This document shows positions 1 to 7,647 of a stretch of 64,000 nucleotides of DNA, in pieces. The stretch is taken from NCBI RefSeq assembly GCF_029697505.1, contig NZ_JARJEF010000014.1, positions 19,726-83,725 of the forward strand, written 5' to 3'. This DNA is from Pseudophaeobacter profundi (GTDB lineage Bacteria > Pseudomonadota > Alphaproteobacteria > Rhodobacterales > Rhodobacteraceae). The first letter of the stretch is position 1. The number at the start of each line of letters is the position of its first letter. The position numbers and the translations under genes are program-made. Under the pieces are notes generated by a model. It worked only from the letters and a program-made list of their open reading frames with translations. It made no database searches and had not been told where the DNA came from.

Positions 1-656
1 GCAGCCAGTGGGGGGTCGATCTGACCTATGTGGTGCAGCCCAGCCCCGATGGTCTGGCGCAGGCCTTCATTCTGGCCGAAGACTTTCTGGCGGGCGCGCC
101 CTCGGCCCTGGTGCTGGGGGATAATATCTTCTTTGGCCATGGTCTGCCAAAGCTGCTGGCAGCGGCGGATCAGCAGCCCGCAGGCGGCAGTGTCTTTGGC
201 TATCACGTGGCTGATCCGGAACGCTACGGAGTGGTGGATTTTGATGCGGCCGGCCGGGCCCGTCAGATCATTGAAAAGCCCGAAGTGGCGCCGTCGAATT
301 ACGCGGTGACCGGGCTGTATTTCCTGGATGGATCCGCGCCTGCGCGGGCGCGGGCGGTAACGCCCAGCCCCCGTGGCGAGCTGGAAATCACCGATCTGTT
401 GCAGATGTATCTGGATGAGGGCGCGCTGCGGGTTGAAACCATGGGGCGCGGCTATGCCTGGCTTGACACCGGCACCCATGGATCGCTGCTGGAGGCGGGC
501 AATTTTGTTCGCACCCTGCAGGATCGCCAGGGGCTGCAGACCGGCTGCCCGGAAGAGATCGCCTATGAACAGGGCTGGATCGACCGGGACCAGCTGCAGG
601 CCCGCGCACAGCTCTTTGCCAAGAACGACTATGGCAGGTATCTGGAACATCTGCTG
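1..656 (+). repeat. 656-bp direct repeat of rfbA, copy 1
   Basis: Reading the two regions side by side, bases 1-656 match 42478-43133 in the same orientation with no difference that I found. They diverge after the penultimate leucine codons of rfbA, six bases before the IS481 element starts. The repeat probably extends left beyond the window. Direct orientation means recombination between the copies would excise the 42.5 kb between them. Confidence 0.95.
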
Positions 657-662
657 GGCTAG
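3..662 (+). CDS. rfbA: Glucose-1-phosphate thymidylyltransferase, C-terminal part (second copy, cut by window start)
   Basis: RfbA makes dTDP-glucose from dTTP and glucose-1-phosphate, the first step to dTDP-L-rhamnose. The frame is open from base 3, so the gene continues upstream of the window; about 219 C-terminal residues are present. They are identical to the C-terminal part of the intact rfbA at 42267-43142 except for the last residues: this copy ends Leu-Leu-Gly-stop where the other ends Leu-Leu-Thr-Ala-stop. The changed tail runs straight into the left inverted repeat of the IS481 element. Whether the 5' part is intact cannot be seen. The one-residue change at the tail is unlikely to matter for activity. 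Confidence 0.9.
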   Translation, partial: SQWGVDLTYVVQPSPDGLAQAFILAEDFLAGAPSALVLGDNIFFGHGLPKLLAAADQQPAGGSVFGYHVADPERYGVVDFDAAGRARQIIEKPEVAPSNYAVTGLYFLDGSAPARARAVTPSPRGELEITDLLQMYLDEGALRVETMGRGYAWLDTGTHGSLLEAGNFVRTLQDRQGLQTGCPEEIAYEQGWIDRDQLQARAQLFAKNDYGRYLEHLLG

Positions 663-695
663 GAGCGTGTTGCACAAATCGTTTTCGATGCTTAG
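663..695 (+). repeat. IS481 left inverted repeat
   Basis: 33 bp, the exact reverse complement of 1493-1525. It starts directly after the TAG stop codon of the upstream rfbA copy. Confidence 0.9.
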
Positions 696-719
696 CTAGG
701 TGTTTGATCCCATGGTTTG

Positions 720-1496
720 ATGGTGCTGAGCGCCGATGAGGAGGCGATGGTCGTGGCTTTCCGGCGTCATACTCTGCTGCCGTTGGATGATTGCCTCTAT
801 GCCTTGCAGCCAACGATCCCACATCTGACGCGCTCTTCGTTACATCGTTGTCTGCAACGACATGGCATATCCCGGTTGCCAGACATGGAGGGCGACAAGC
901 CCAAGCGGCAAAAGTTCAAACGCTATCCTATTGGCTACTTCCACATCGATATCGCGGAGCTTCGGACCAATGAGGGCAAGCTGTATCTCTTTGTAGCCAT
1001 TGATCGCACCAGCAAGTTTGCCGTCGCACAGCTTGCGGACAAAGCAAACCGCAAGACGGCCTGGGAGTTTCTAGAGGCTGTGTTGGAAGCCGTGCCGTAT
1101 AAGATCCACACAATATTGACGGACAACGGCATCCAGTTTTCTGAGCAACCTCGCAACCGGAACACCGCCTATTCTCGGCCCATGCGGTTCGATATGATTT
1201 GCGAAGCAAATGGCATTGAGCATCGCCTAACCAAGCCAAACCACCCTTGGACAAATGGTCAGGTAGAGCGCATGAACCGCACGATCAAGGAAGCGACCGT
1301 CAAGCGGTACCACTACGATAGTCACGAGCAACTTCGAACCCATTTCAGTGACTTCCTTGGCGCCTACAATTACGCGCGCCGTCTCAAGACACTTAGCGGT
1401 CTCACACCTTACGAATACATCTGCAAAATCTGGACTTCAGAGCCAGATCGATTCATCATAAACCCGATCCACCAGATGCCGGGACTGAACACCTAA
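720..1496 (+). CDS. IS481-family transposase
   Basis: DDE/RNase H-fold transposase of about 258 residues. Catalytic-core signatures are visible in order: HIDIAEL (first Asp), ILTDNGIQF (second Asp), and NGQVERMNRTIKEA (Glu). An N-terminal HTH region around TRSSLHRCLQRHGI should bind the inverted repeats. The start is ATG at 720 or the adjacent TTG at 717; no strong Shine-Dalgarno sequence is seen for either. The frame is intact, so the element may still be active. Length fits the short IS481 subgroup. Confidence 0.85.
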   Translation: MVLSADEEAMVVAFRRHTLLPLDDCLYALQPTIPHLTRSSLHRCLQRHGISRLPDMEGDKPKRQKFKRYPIGYFHIDIAELRTNEGKLYLFVAIDRTSKFAVAQLADKANRKTAWEFLEAVLEAVPYKIHTILTDNGIQFSEQPRNRNTAYSRPMRFDMICEANGIEHRLTKPNHPWTNGQVERMNRTIKEATVKRYHYDSHEQLRTHFSDFLGAYNYARRLKTLSGLTPYEYICKIWTSEPDRFIINPIHQMPGLNT

Positions 1497-1525
1497 GCAT
1501 CGAAAACGATTTGTGCAACACGCTC
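1493..1525 (-). repeat. IS481 right inverted repeat
   Basis: Perfect 33-bp reverse complement of 663-695. It includes the last two bases of the stop codon of the transposase. Confidence 0.9.
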
Positions 1526-1764
1526 ATTTCAATCCATGATTGCAAGGCGCACAGGTGTTGGCTGTATAATCCCCAAGGGATTCAACGACCAGATCGGCCA
1601 GATATCAGGCCGGCTTCACCCAGCCAGTGTCGCCACAATAGATTTGGCGTCGAGCCCTGCCTTGGGGCTAAATATTAACGCCAAGATGACGCGCTGCCTT
1701 GTCTCAAATTCAAAGCTTCGCTACCAATATCCCATTGTAATTATTGCTTGATAGAGTAGGTCTT

Positions 1765-1899
1765 GTGACCCCAATCATCCCCATTCTTCTGTGCGATGGC
1801 CCGGGCACCCCTTTGCGGCCGCTCTCGCGCAAAAGCGACCCCAAGAAATATCGCCCCCTGATCGGGGAAAGAAACCTGTTTCAGGCCTCGGCAAAACCG
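1765..1899 (+). pseudogene. manC: Decayed 5' fragment of a mannose-1-phosphate guanylyltransferase gene
   Basis: Translation gives TPIIPILLCDGPGT, then PLRPLSRKSDPKK and LFQASAKP. These align residue by residue with the start of the intact ManC at 29495-30943 (ITPILLCGGSGTRLWPLSRKSYPKQ). The nucleotide-binding signature is damaged (GGSGTRL has become DGPGTPL) and similarity stops after about 45 residues. It lies directly upstream of ugd. The rest of 1526-2051 shows no gene that I can support. I infer a relic of an older manC copy in a sugar-nucleotide cluster. Confidence 0.7.
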
Positions 1900-2051
1900 G
1901 GGGCGGGGCAAGGCAATGGCGTTGATTTTTCCGCGTCGATAGTGCTGATCAGGATCCGGACCGGCAGCTCCTGGAAAGGCTGCGCCCAGAACAGACGAGC
2001 CTCTGCCGCCCTTGGGACAGATACGACACAACGCAAAACAGGATGCCAACT

Positions 2052-3218
2052 ATGAAAATTGCTGTTGCCGGAATTGGCTATGTAGGACTTTCCAACGCAG
2101 TGCTGCTGGCCCAGAACCACGAGGTCGTCACCGTTGATATCGCCGAGGGTCGTGTCGCGATGGTCAATGCCAACCAGAGCCCCATCGCCGACCCCGAACT
2201 GGAAGATTTCCTTGCGACACGAGATCTCAAGCTCAGCGCCACAACCAACGGGGCCGCCGCCTACCAGGATGCGGATTACGTGATCGTCGCAACACCAACC
2301 AATTATGACGCCCAGACCAATTCCTTTGATACCTCCACCGTCGAGGCCGTCGTGACAGAGGTCATGCAGGTCAATCCAAAGGCCACCATCATCATCAAAT
2401 CGACCATTCCGGTGGGCTATGTGCGCGGCCTTCGCGCCCGGCTTGCGACGGATCAAGTGATTTTTTCACCGGAATTCCTGCGCGAAGGCCGCGCCCTTTA
2501 CGACAACCTGCATCCCAGCCGCATCATCGTCGGAGAGCGATCCGAGCGCGCCCGGACCTTTGCCAATCTCCTGCTTGAAGGTGCCCAGAAGAAAGATGTC
2601 GAAATCCTCTTCACCGACCTGGATGAGGCCGAGGCGATCAAGCTGTTTGCCAATACCTACCTCGCCATGCGGGTTGCCTTTTTCAACGAGCTGGACAGCT
2701 ATGCCATGGCCGGTGGCATGGATAGCCGCCAGATCATCGAGGGCATCAGCCTCGACCCGAGGATCGGCGGCCATTACAATAATCCGTCGTTTGGCTATGG
2801 TGGCTATTGCCTGCCAAAGGACACCAAGCAGCTGCTGGCCAACTACAATCACGTGCCGCAGAACCTGATCCGCGCCATTGTTGACGCCAACCGCACCCGC
2901 AAAGATTTCCTTGCCGATCAGATCCTGATGCGTGGGCCAAAAACCGTCGGCATCCACCGGCTGGTGATGAAGGCCGGATCGGACAATTTCCGCCAATCGT
3001 CGATCCAGGGCATCATGAAGCGGCTGAAAGCCAAGGGCATCGAGGTCATTATCTATGAACCGGTCATGGAGGAAGACCACTTCTTCCACAGTCGCGTGAT
3101 CCGCGATCTTGAGGCCTTCAAGGCGGCGGCGGATCTTATTGTCGCCAACCGGCTGACGGATGAAATTCGCGATGTCTCGGACAGGGTCTTTACCCGCGAT
3201 TTGTTCGGCGAGGATTAA
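2052..3218 (+). CDS. ugd: UDP-glucose 6-dehydrogenase
   Basis: Oxidises UDP-glucose to UDP-glucuronate with two NAD+ in the cytoplasm. The 388-residue length equals that of E. coli Ugd. The N-terminal Rossmann motif is [13 protein letters not shown] (residues 4-16), the catalytic cysteine is Cys253 in [13 protein letters not shown], and the SPEFLREG substrate motif is at 139-146. An in-frame ATG lies 9 bases upstream (2043), but the second ATG has an AGGA about 9 bases before it and gives the usual MKIAVAG start, so I chose 2052. It is followed after 8 bases by a UDP-glucuronate epimerase, and the pair makes UDP-galacturonate for a surface polysaccharide. Confidence 0.93.
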   Translation: MKIAVAGIGYVGLSNAVLLAQNHEVVTVDIAEGRVAMVNANQSPIADPELEDFLATRDLKLSATTNGAAAYQDADYVIVATPTNYDAQTNSFDTSTVEAVVTEVMQVNPKATIIIKSTIPVGYVRGLRARLATDQVIFSPEFLREGRALYDNLHPSRIIVGERSERARTFANLLLEGAQKKDVEILFTDLDEAEAIKLFANTYLAMRVAFFNELDSYAMAGGMDSRQIIEGISLDPRIGGHYNNPSFGYGGYCLPKDTKQLLANYNHVPQNLIRAIVDANRTRKDFLADQILMRGPKTVGIHRLVMKAGSDNFRQSSIQGIMKRLKAKGIEVIIYEPVMEEDHFFHSRVIRDLEAFKAAADLIVANRLTDEIRDVSDRVFTRDLFGED

Positions 3219-3226
3219 ACGATACA

Positions 3227-4252
3227 ATGCAGACCGTTCTTGTCACCGGATCGGCCGGGTTTATCGGCTTTCACCTGTGTAGGCTGCTTTTGCAGCAGGG
3301 CTATCAGGTGGTGGGGGTTGATGCGCTCACCAATTACTACAGTGTCGCGCTCAAGCAAGACCGCCATGCCATCCTGGCCAAGGAAGGGCAGGAGGGCTTT
3401 CTTCCCGTCATTGGCAAAGTCGAAGATCCGCAGCTCTTGAACGGGCTCTTTGCCCGTCACAAGCCGGACTATGTGATCCATCTCGCGGCGCAGGCAGGGG
3501 TTCGCTATTCGATTGAAAACCCTCGTTCCTATCTGGAAGGCAATATTATCGGGACTTTTGAGCTCCTGGAAGCGGCCCGGGCCTATCCGCCGCGCCACCT
3601 TCTGTTGGCATCGACCTCCTCGGCCTATGGCGCCAATACCACGATGCCCTATCAAGAGACCGAGCGCGCCGATCACCAGATGTCTTTCTATGCTGCCACC
3701 AAGAAATCGACCGAGAGCATGGCGCATTCCTATGCTCACCTCTATGGCCTGCCAACAACCATGTTTCGCTTCTTTACGGTCTACGGACCATGGGGCCGCC
3801 CGGATATGGCCCTGTTCAAATTCACCAAGGCCATTTTGGAAGGCAAGCCGATCGACGTCTATAATCATGGCGACATGAAGCGGGATTTCACCTATGTCAC
3901 CGATCTGGTCGAGGCGATCCAGCTGCTGCTCGATGTGGTGCCGCAACGGCCTGAAAACGGTGTGGTTGAAGATGGCGACAGCCTGTCGCCTGTCGCGCCC
4001 TGGCGCGTGGTCAATATCGGCAATTCAGACAGTGTGCCGCTCACCAGCTTTATCACAGCAATCGAGGTCGCAACGGGGATCAAGGCACAGCAGAACCTGA
4101 TGCCGATCCAGGCCGGCGATGTGCCCGCAACCTGGGCAGATGCCGCGCTGTTGCGGCGGCTGACAGGCTATGCGCCAAAAACCGACGTGACAGAGGGGGT
4201 CGCGCAGTTTGTCGACTGGTACCGCAGCTACTATGGGGATCACTCTCCCTAG
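3227..4252 (+). CDS. UDP-glucuronate 4-epimerase (extended SDR)
   Basis: A 341-residue NAD-dependent epimerase. It shows the Rossmann motif GSAGFIG (residues 8-14), the catalytic Tyr-x3-Lys in FYAATKKSTE near residue 165, and RFFTVYGPWGRPDMA, which is characteristic of the UDP-glucuronate epimerase group (LpsL/Cap1J-like) rather than GalE. It probably interconverts UDP-glucuronate and UDP-galacturonate. It starts 8 bases after ugd, so the two are very likely co-transcribed and act in sequence. It converges on the metallophosphatase gene with only 14 bases between the stops. Confidence 0.85.
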   Translation: MQTVLVTGSAGFIGFHLCRLLLQQGYQVVGVDALTNYYSVALKQDRHAILAKEGQEGFLPVIGKVEDPQLLNGLFARHKPDYVIHLAAQAGVRYSIENPRSYLEGNIIGTFELLEAARAYPPRHLLLASTSSAYGANTTMPYQETERADHQMSFYAATKKSTESMAHSYAHLYGLPTTMFRFFTVYGPWGRPDMALFKFTKAILEGKPIDVYNHGDMKRDFTYVTDLVEAIQLLLDVVPQRPENGVVEDGDSLSPVAPWRVVNIGNSDSVPLTSFITAIEVATGIKAQQNLMPIQAGDVPATWADAALLRRLTGYAPKTDVTEGVAQFVDWYRSYYGDHSP

Positions 4253-4266
4253 CTCAGGGTCTGGCC

Positions 4267-5001
4267 TTATCGCAGCACAGACATGAAGGCTGGTTCCGCC
4301 CCTGGTGCCAGGTAGACAGCAGACAATCTGCCCGTTGCATAGGCCCCGGTATCAATTGCAATCCTGCGCTGCGCCACCTTGGCGCGATCCTGTATCACAT
4401 GGCCATAGGCCATCCAGATGCCATCCCGGCGCGGGATCTTGTCAAAATCGGGATGCCCCCAGGCCAGAACAGCCGGATCTTGATCCTCCGGTGCCACCGC
4501 AGGGTTCGCCCCGGCATGGGACACCAAGACATTGCCCGACAGGTAGCTGGGCAAAAGCTGCGTCACAAAATCCAGCAGCTCTGTCCCCAGTGCGGCCAAA
4601 AGCGCATCACGGCAGTCTGTCAGGCCTTCGCGGGTCGCACTGGCGGGACCACTGGCAATGCCAAAAGAGGCCAGCGTCTGCACCCCGCCATGCTGCAGCC
4701 AGCGGGGACCATGGCGGCTGGGGTCAGCCAGAAACCGCAGCATCATGTCTTCATGGTTGCCCCGCAGGCAGATCAGATCCGGCCGATCAGACAGAAATCG
4801 CAAGACCCCGGCGCTGTCTTCTCCGCGGTCAATATAATCCCCCACCAAAACCACCTCTGCGTCAGAGGGCAGCTTGGCCAACAGATCCTGCAACAGGTCC
4901 AGGGATCCATGCACATCGCCAATCACGGCCAGGGGGCGGTCCGGGCAGGGCAGAGTCTGGCGCCGCGCACCGCCCAGTCTGTGCAATAGATTGGATAGCA
5001 T
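4267..5001 (-). CDS. PPP-family metallophosphatase (serine/threonine phosphatase-like)
   Basis: A 244-residue protein with the full set of calcineurin-like phosphoesterase motifs in order: GDVHG (about residue 28), GDYIDRG (about 53), RGNHE (about 80), SHAG (about 165) and a late GH in YGHVIQD (about 200). These residues bind the dinuclear metal centre. Length and motif spacing fit the bacterial PPP group that includes PrpA/PrpB-type protein phosphatases and diadenosine tetraphosphatase. The substrate cannot be told from sequence. It is transcribed away from the exported protein gene upstream, with a terminator-like hairpin between them. Confidence 0.85.
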   Translation of the reverse strand: MLSNLLHRLGGARRQTLPCPDRPLAVIGDVHGSLDLLQDLLAKLPSDAEVVLVGDYIDRGEDSAGVLRFLSDRPDLICLRGNHEDMMLRFLADPSRHGPRWLQHGGVQTLASFGIASGPASATREGLTDCRDALLAALGTELLDFVTQLLPSYLSGNVLVSHAGANPAVAPEDQDPAVLAWGHPDFDKIPRRDGIWMAYGHVIQDRAKVAQRRIAIDTGAYATGRLSAVYLAPGAEPAFMSVLR

Positions 5002-5040
5002 GGATCAGGCTCACCTCTCCCGCAGCGCCCTTGCGAGGCA

Positions 5041-5068
5041 ACAAAAGGAAAAGACCCGCCAAGGGTCT
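5041..5068 (-). terminator. Intrinsic terminator downstream of the 5136-5627 gene
   Basis: On the minus strand AGACCC pairs with GGGTCT across a TTGGC loop (5052-5068), followed by TTTCCTTTTG. The short GC stem and T-rich tail fit a Rho-independent terminator. Confidence 0.55.
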
Positions 5069-5135
5069 CTTTCCCTCTCTCAAATACGCGCCAGAGAGAG
5101 GCGGTGCAACCGGGCCCCGGCCTTCGAGGCCAGTC

Positions 5136-5627
5136 TCAGGCCTTGCCGCAGGGTTTCACGCCCATTCGGATCAACTCTGACCCCTTGATCTTGTAGATGC
5201 CGGAAATCCGGTGGCGTCCTTCACGCATGAACCAGTCGCGCAGCTCGGCCGGATAGTAATCGGCCATCACCTGGGAAAAATATTCAAACTGCTGCGGTGC
5301 CAGACGGCGGCCACTTTGGGAGGGCCCGTGAAAGCCAAAGGTGGTATTAGGATCAATACAGGTATCCGACAGGCCCAGAAACATGGTGCAGGTAGAATAG
5401 CAGACCCGCCCGCGGATCTGCACGTGGGTGCCATTGCGTTGCAGATGGCCCAGCTCGACCAGCCGGTCATGCAGATAGCCGCCCCGGTCATTGCCCACCA
5501 CATAGGTGCCGCGTTGGGCGGCACTGGCACTGTGCAGGGGCACAAGTAGCGTCGACAGCGCCAGGGTCGCCACCGTCGCCATCTTGCGCAACCCGGAAAG
5601 CGAAAGTGCAGAATTGAGAAAGGACAT
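5136..5627 (-). CDS. Exported Clp-like (COG3904-type) protein of unknown function
   Basis: A 163-residue protein with an N-terminal signal peptide: hydrophobic MATVATLALSTLLVPL ending in SASA, with likely cleavage near residue 36. The mature part has RVCYSTCTMFLGLSDTC followed by FGFHGPS. This resembles the serine-and-cysteine 'CASAC' block and the GFH motif of predicted periplasmic proteins related to ClpP/SppA-fold hydrolases. The protein is probably periplasmic; proteolytic activity is not established. An internal Met at residue 16 is an alternative start that would still give a signal peptide. It stands alone, with terminator-like sequence downstream. Confidence 0.6.
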   Translation of the reverse strand: MSFLNSALSLSGLRKMATVATLALSTLLVPLHSASAAQRGTYVVGNDRGGYLHDRLVELGHLQRNGTHVQIRGRVCYSTCTMFLGLSDTCIDPNTTFGFHGPSQSGRRLAPQQFEYFSQVMADYYPAELRDWFMREGRHRISGIYKIKGSELIRMGVKPCGKA

Positions 5628-6062
5628 GGGGCAGATCTCCGATGCAGAAAGAAGCGTCGAAGACTGGATAAAAAAATGGCAGGCCGCGCTAAGGCTGATC
5701 TTGTGGCGAAAATGCGGAGCTTCCCGCTAGTTTTTCGGTAATAAATATTAAATTATATTAATACATTAAAGGGGACGGCGGCACGCGACGCTTAAAACAG
5801 CTCTGCCGCATCAGGCAATTTTGGCCTCACTTCAGCTTCCGGGGCTCATCCGGTGACACAGCATCGGTCGGCGCCCAATGCTGTCCTGTAGCCGCTGCTC
5901 CCCTGTCTCCACAGCAGGATATCGCTCACAGCGGGGTCTCGAAACTGCGCCTCTGGCCCTGTACAAGCGGGGCTTTATGCTGGCACAACAGCCTGTCGCC
6001 GCAGGCCTGGGCTTTCTATGCCTGGCTGCACTCTGGCAGAAACGACATTCATAGGATGCAAA
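5628..6062. other. Intergenic region upstream of glmM
   Basis: No gene recognised in these 435 bases. An AT-rich tract at about 5730-5775, in otherwise GC-rich DNA, could hold promoters for the divergent genes on either side. Confidence 0.4.
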
Positions 6063-7406
6063 ATGCGCAACTTATTTGGCACTGACGGGGTGCGAGGCAC
6101 AGCCAATATCCACCCGATGACCGCAGATATGGCGCTGCGCATCGGCGCAGCCGTGGGGCGATATTTCCGCCGCGAGGCCGGCGGCGTGCACCGGGTAGTG
6201 ATTGGCAAGGATACCCGGCTTTCGGGCTATATGTTCGAAAGCGCCCTCACGGCCGGGCTCACTTCGACCGGCATGAACGTGCTGCTGCTGGGGCCGGTGC
6301 CAACCCCTGCCGTGGGGCTGATGACCCGTTCGATGCGCGCCGACCTCGGGGTGATGATCTCGGCCAGCCATAACCCGGCGCAGGACAATGGCATCAAATT
6401 CTTTGGTCCCGATGGCTTCAAACTCTCCGACCAGGCCGAAATCGAAATCGAGGCCCTGATCAACGCCGGTGTCACCCCGGCCCAGGCCCAGAATATCGGC
6501 CGGGCCAAACGCATTGATGACGCCCGCTTTCGCTATGGCGAGCGGGTCAAATCCTCACTGCCGCGTGGCATTCGCCTGGATGGGCTCAAGGTGGTTCTGG
6601 ACTGCGCCAATGGCGCGGCCCACCGTACCGCCCCCGAAGTGCTGTGGGAACTCGGCGCTGAAGTCGTCCCCCTCGGGGTCAGCCCCGATGGGCTCAATAT
6701 CAATCGCGACTGTGGCTCGACCCAGCCAGCGGCAGCGGCGGCGGCGGTGCTGGCCCATGGTGCCGATGTCGGCATCTGCCTGGACGGCGATGCCGACCGG
6801 GTGATCCTGATCGACCAGACCGGCAAGGTGGCCGATGGCGATCAGCTGATGGCCCTTCTGGCCGGTCGCTGGGCCGAGGCCGGAACCCTGGCCGGCAATG
6901 CCCTGGTGGCAACGGTGATGTCCAATCTCGGGCTGGAACGCCACCTGCAGGGGCAGGGGCTACAGCTGGAACGCACCGCCGTTGGCGACCGCTACGTGGT
7001 GGAACGGATGCGGGCCGGCGGCTTTAACCTAGGCGGCGAACAATCCGGCCATATCGTGATGAGCGATTATGCCACCACTGGCGACGGGCTGATGGCCGGG
7101 CTGCATATGCTGGCCGCCCTGGTGGAAACCGGCCAGAGCGCCTCACAGCTGCTATCGCAGTTTGATCCGGTGCCACAGCTGCTGCAGAACGTGCGCTTTA
7201 CCGCCGGTCAAACCCCGCTGGAACTGGCCTCGGTCCAGGCAAGCATTCGCGACGCCGAGGCCGTGCTCAAGGACAAGGGCCGCCTGCTGATCCGTAAATC
7301 CGGCACCGAGCCGCTGATCCGGGTGATGGCAGAATGCGAAGACGAAGGACTGCTGAACACCACCGTGGCCGAGGTAGCCGCCGCAGTAGAAGCCGCAACC
7401 CGCTAG
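6063..7406 (+). CDS. glmM: Phosphoglucosamine mutase
   Basis: Converts glucosamine-6-phosphate to glucosamine-1-phosphate, the precursor of UDP-GlcNAc for peptidoglycan, LPS and GlcNAc-containing polysaccharides. At 447 residues it is the normal length. All four active-site elements are present: the phosphoserine loop ISASHNP with Ser102, the metal loop DGDADR near residue 243, the sugar-binding GEQSGH near 327, and the phosphate-binding [11 protein letters not shown] near 413. The start is ATG 6063, giving the family start [15 protein letters not shown]; an upstream in-frame extension is not conserved. GlmM is essential and normally chromosomal, so a complete copy beside polysaccharide genes on this replicon is noteworthy. 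A strong hairpin follows. Confidence 0.93.
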   Translation: MRNLFGTDGVRGTANIHPMTADMALRIGAAVGRYFRREAGGVHRVVIGKDTRLSGYMFESALTAGLTSTGMNVLLLGPVPTPAVGLMTRSMRADLGVMISASHNPAQDNGIKFFGPDGFKLSDQAEIEIEALINAGVTPAQAQNIGRAKRIDDARFRYGERVKSSLPRGIRLDGLKVVLDCANGAAHRTAPEVLWELGAEVVPLGVSPDGLNINRDCGSTQPAAAAAAVLAHGADVGICLDGDADRVILIDQTGKVADGDQLMALLAGRWAEAGTLAGNALVATVMSNLGLERHLQGQGLQLERTAVGDRYVVERMRAGGFNLGGEQSGHIVMSDYATTGDGLMAGLHMLAALVETGQSASQLLSQFDPVPQLLQNVRFTAGQTPLELASVQASIRDAEAVLKDKGRLLIRKSGTEPLIRVMAECEDEGLLNTTVAEVAAAVEAATR

Positions 7407-7548
7407 CCCGGGCCAGGCCTGCCAGATTTCATCTTACCGCAAATACCTCGGGGGAGGCCCAGAGGGCCGGGGGCAGCGCCCCCTTTTTCCCCTTCCTTCC
7501 CCAGTGAGACGGGTCAAATAGCGGACTAGATAGAGAGGCCCAAACGAG

Positions 7549-7580
7549 ACCGCCGCCAAGGATTTCTCCTTGGCGGCGGT
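7549..7580 (+). terminator. Hairpin downstream of glmM
   Basis: A 14-bp perfect stem (7549-7562 and 7567-7580) around a TTTC loop. No T-run follows, so it may act as a bidirectional terminator or an mRNA 3' end stabiliser between convergent glmM and helicase genes. Confidence 0.6.
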
Positions 7581-7617
7581 TGATGCAACATGCCCTGATC
7601 AGGCCCGGTCTCTTACA

Positions 7618-7642
7618 GCGTTTCGCCTTTGATGCGAAACGC
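7618..7642 (-). terminator. Hairpin downstream of the DEAD-box helicase gene
   Basis: GCGTTTCGC and GCGAAACGC form a 9-bp stem with a 7-base loop, six bases after the helicase stop codon. No clear T-tail. Confidence 0.45.
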
Positions 7643-7647
7643 CGCCA

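Larger units (their letters stand above)
663..1525 (+). mobile_element. IS481-family insertion sequence
   Basis: An 863-bp element bounded by 33-bp perfect inverted repeats (663-695 and 1493-1525) that begin GAGCGTGTTGCACAAATC. It carries one DDE transposase gene. The right repeat overlaps the transposase stop codon. No target-site duplication is visible: the left flank ends GGCTAG and the right flank starts ATTTCA. This suggests a rearrangement or deletion at one end rather than a simple insertion. Confidence 0.85.

Noticed and set aside
1536-1751. 71-codon open frame after the IS481 element
   Set aside because: No motif, no ribosome-binding site and uneven composition; treated as non-coding.
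7618-7642. GCGTTTCGC...GCGAAACGC as a further parS-like site
   Set aside because: Half-sites resemble TTTCGC/GCGAAA, but the 7-base spacing differs from all four candidate sites and the position after a stop codon fits a transcription hairpin.
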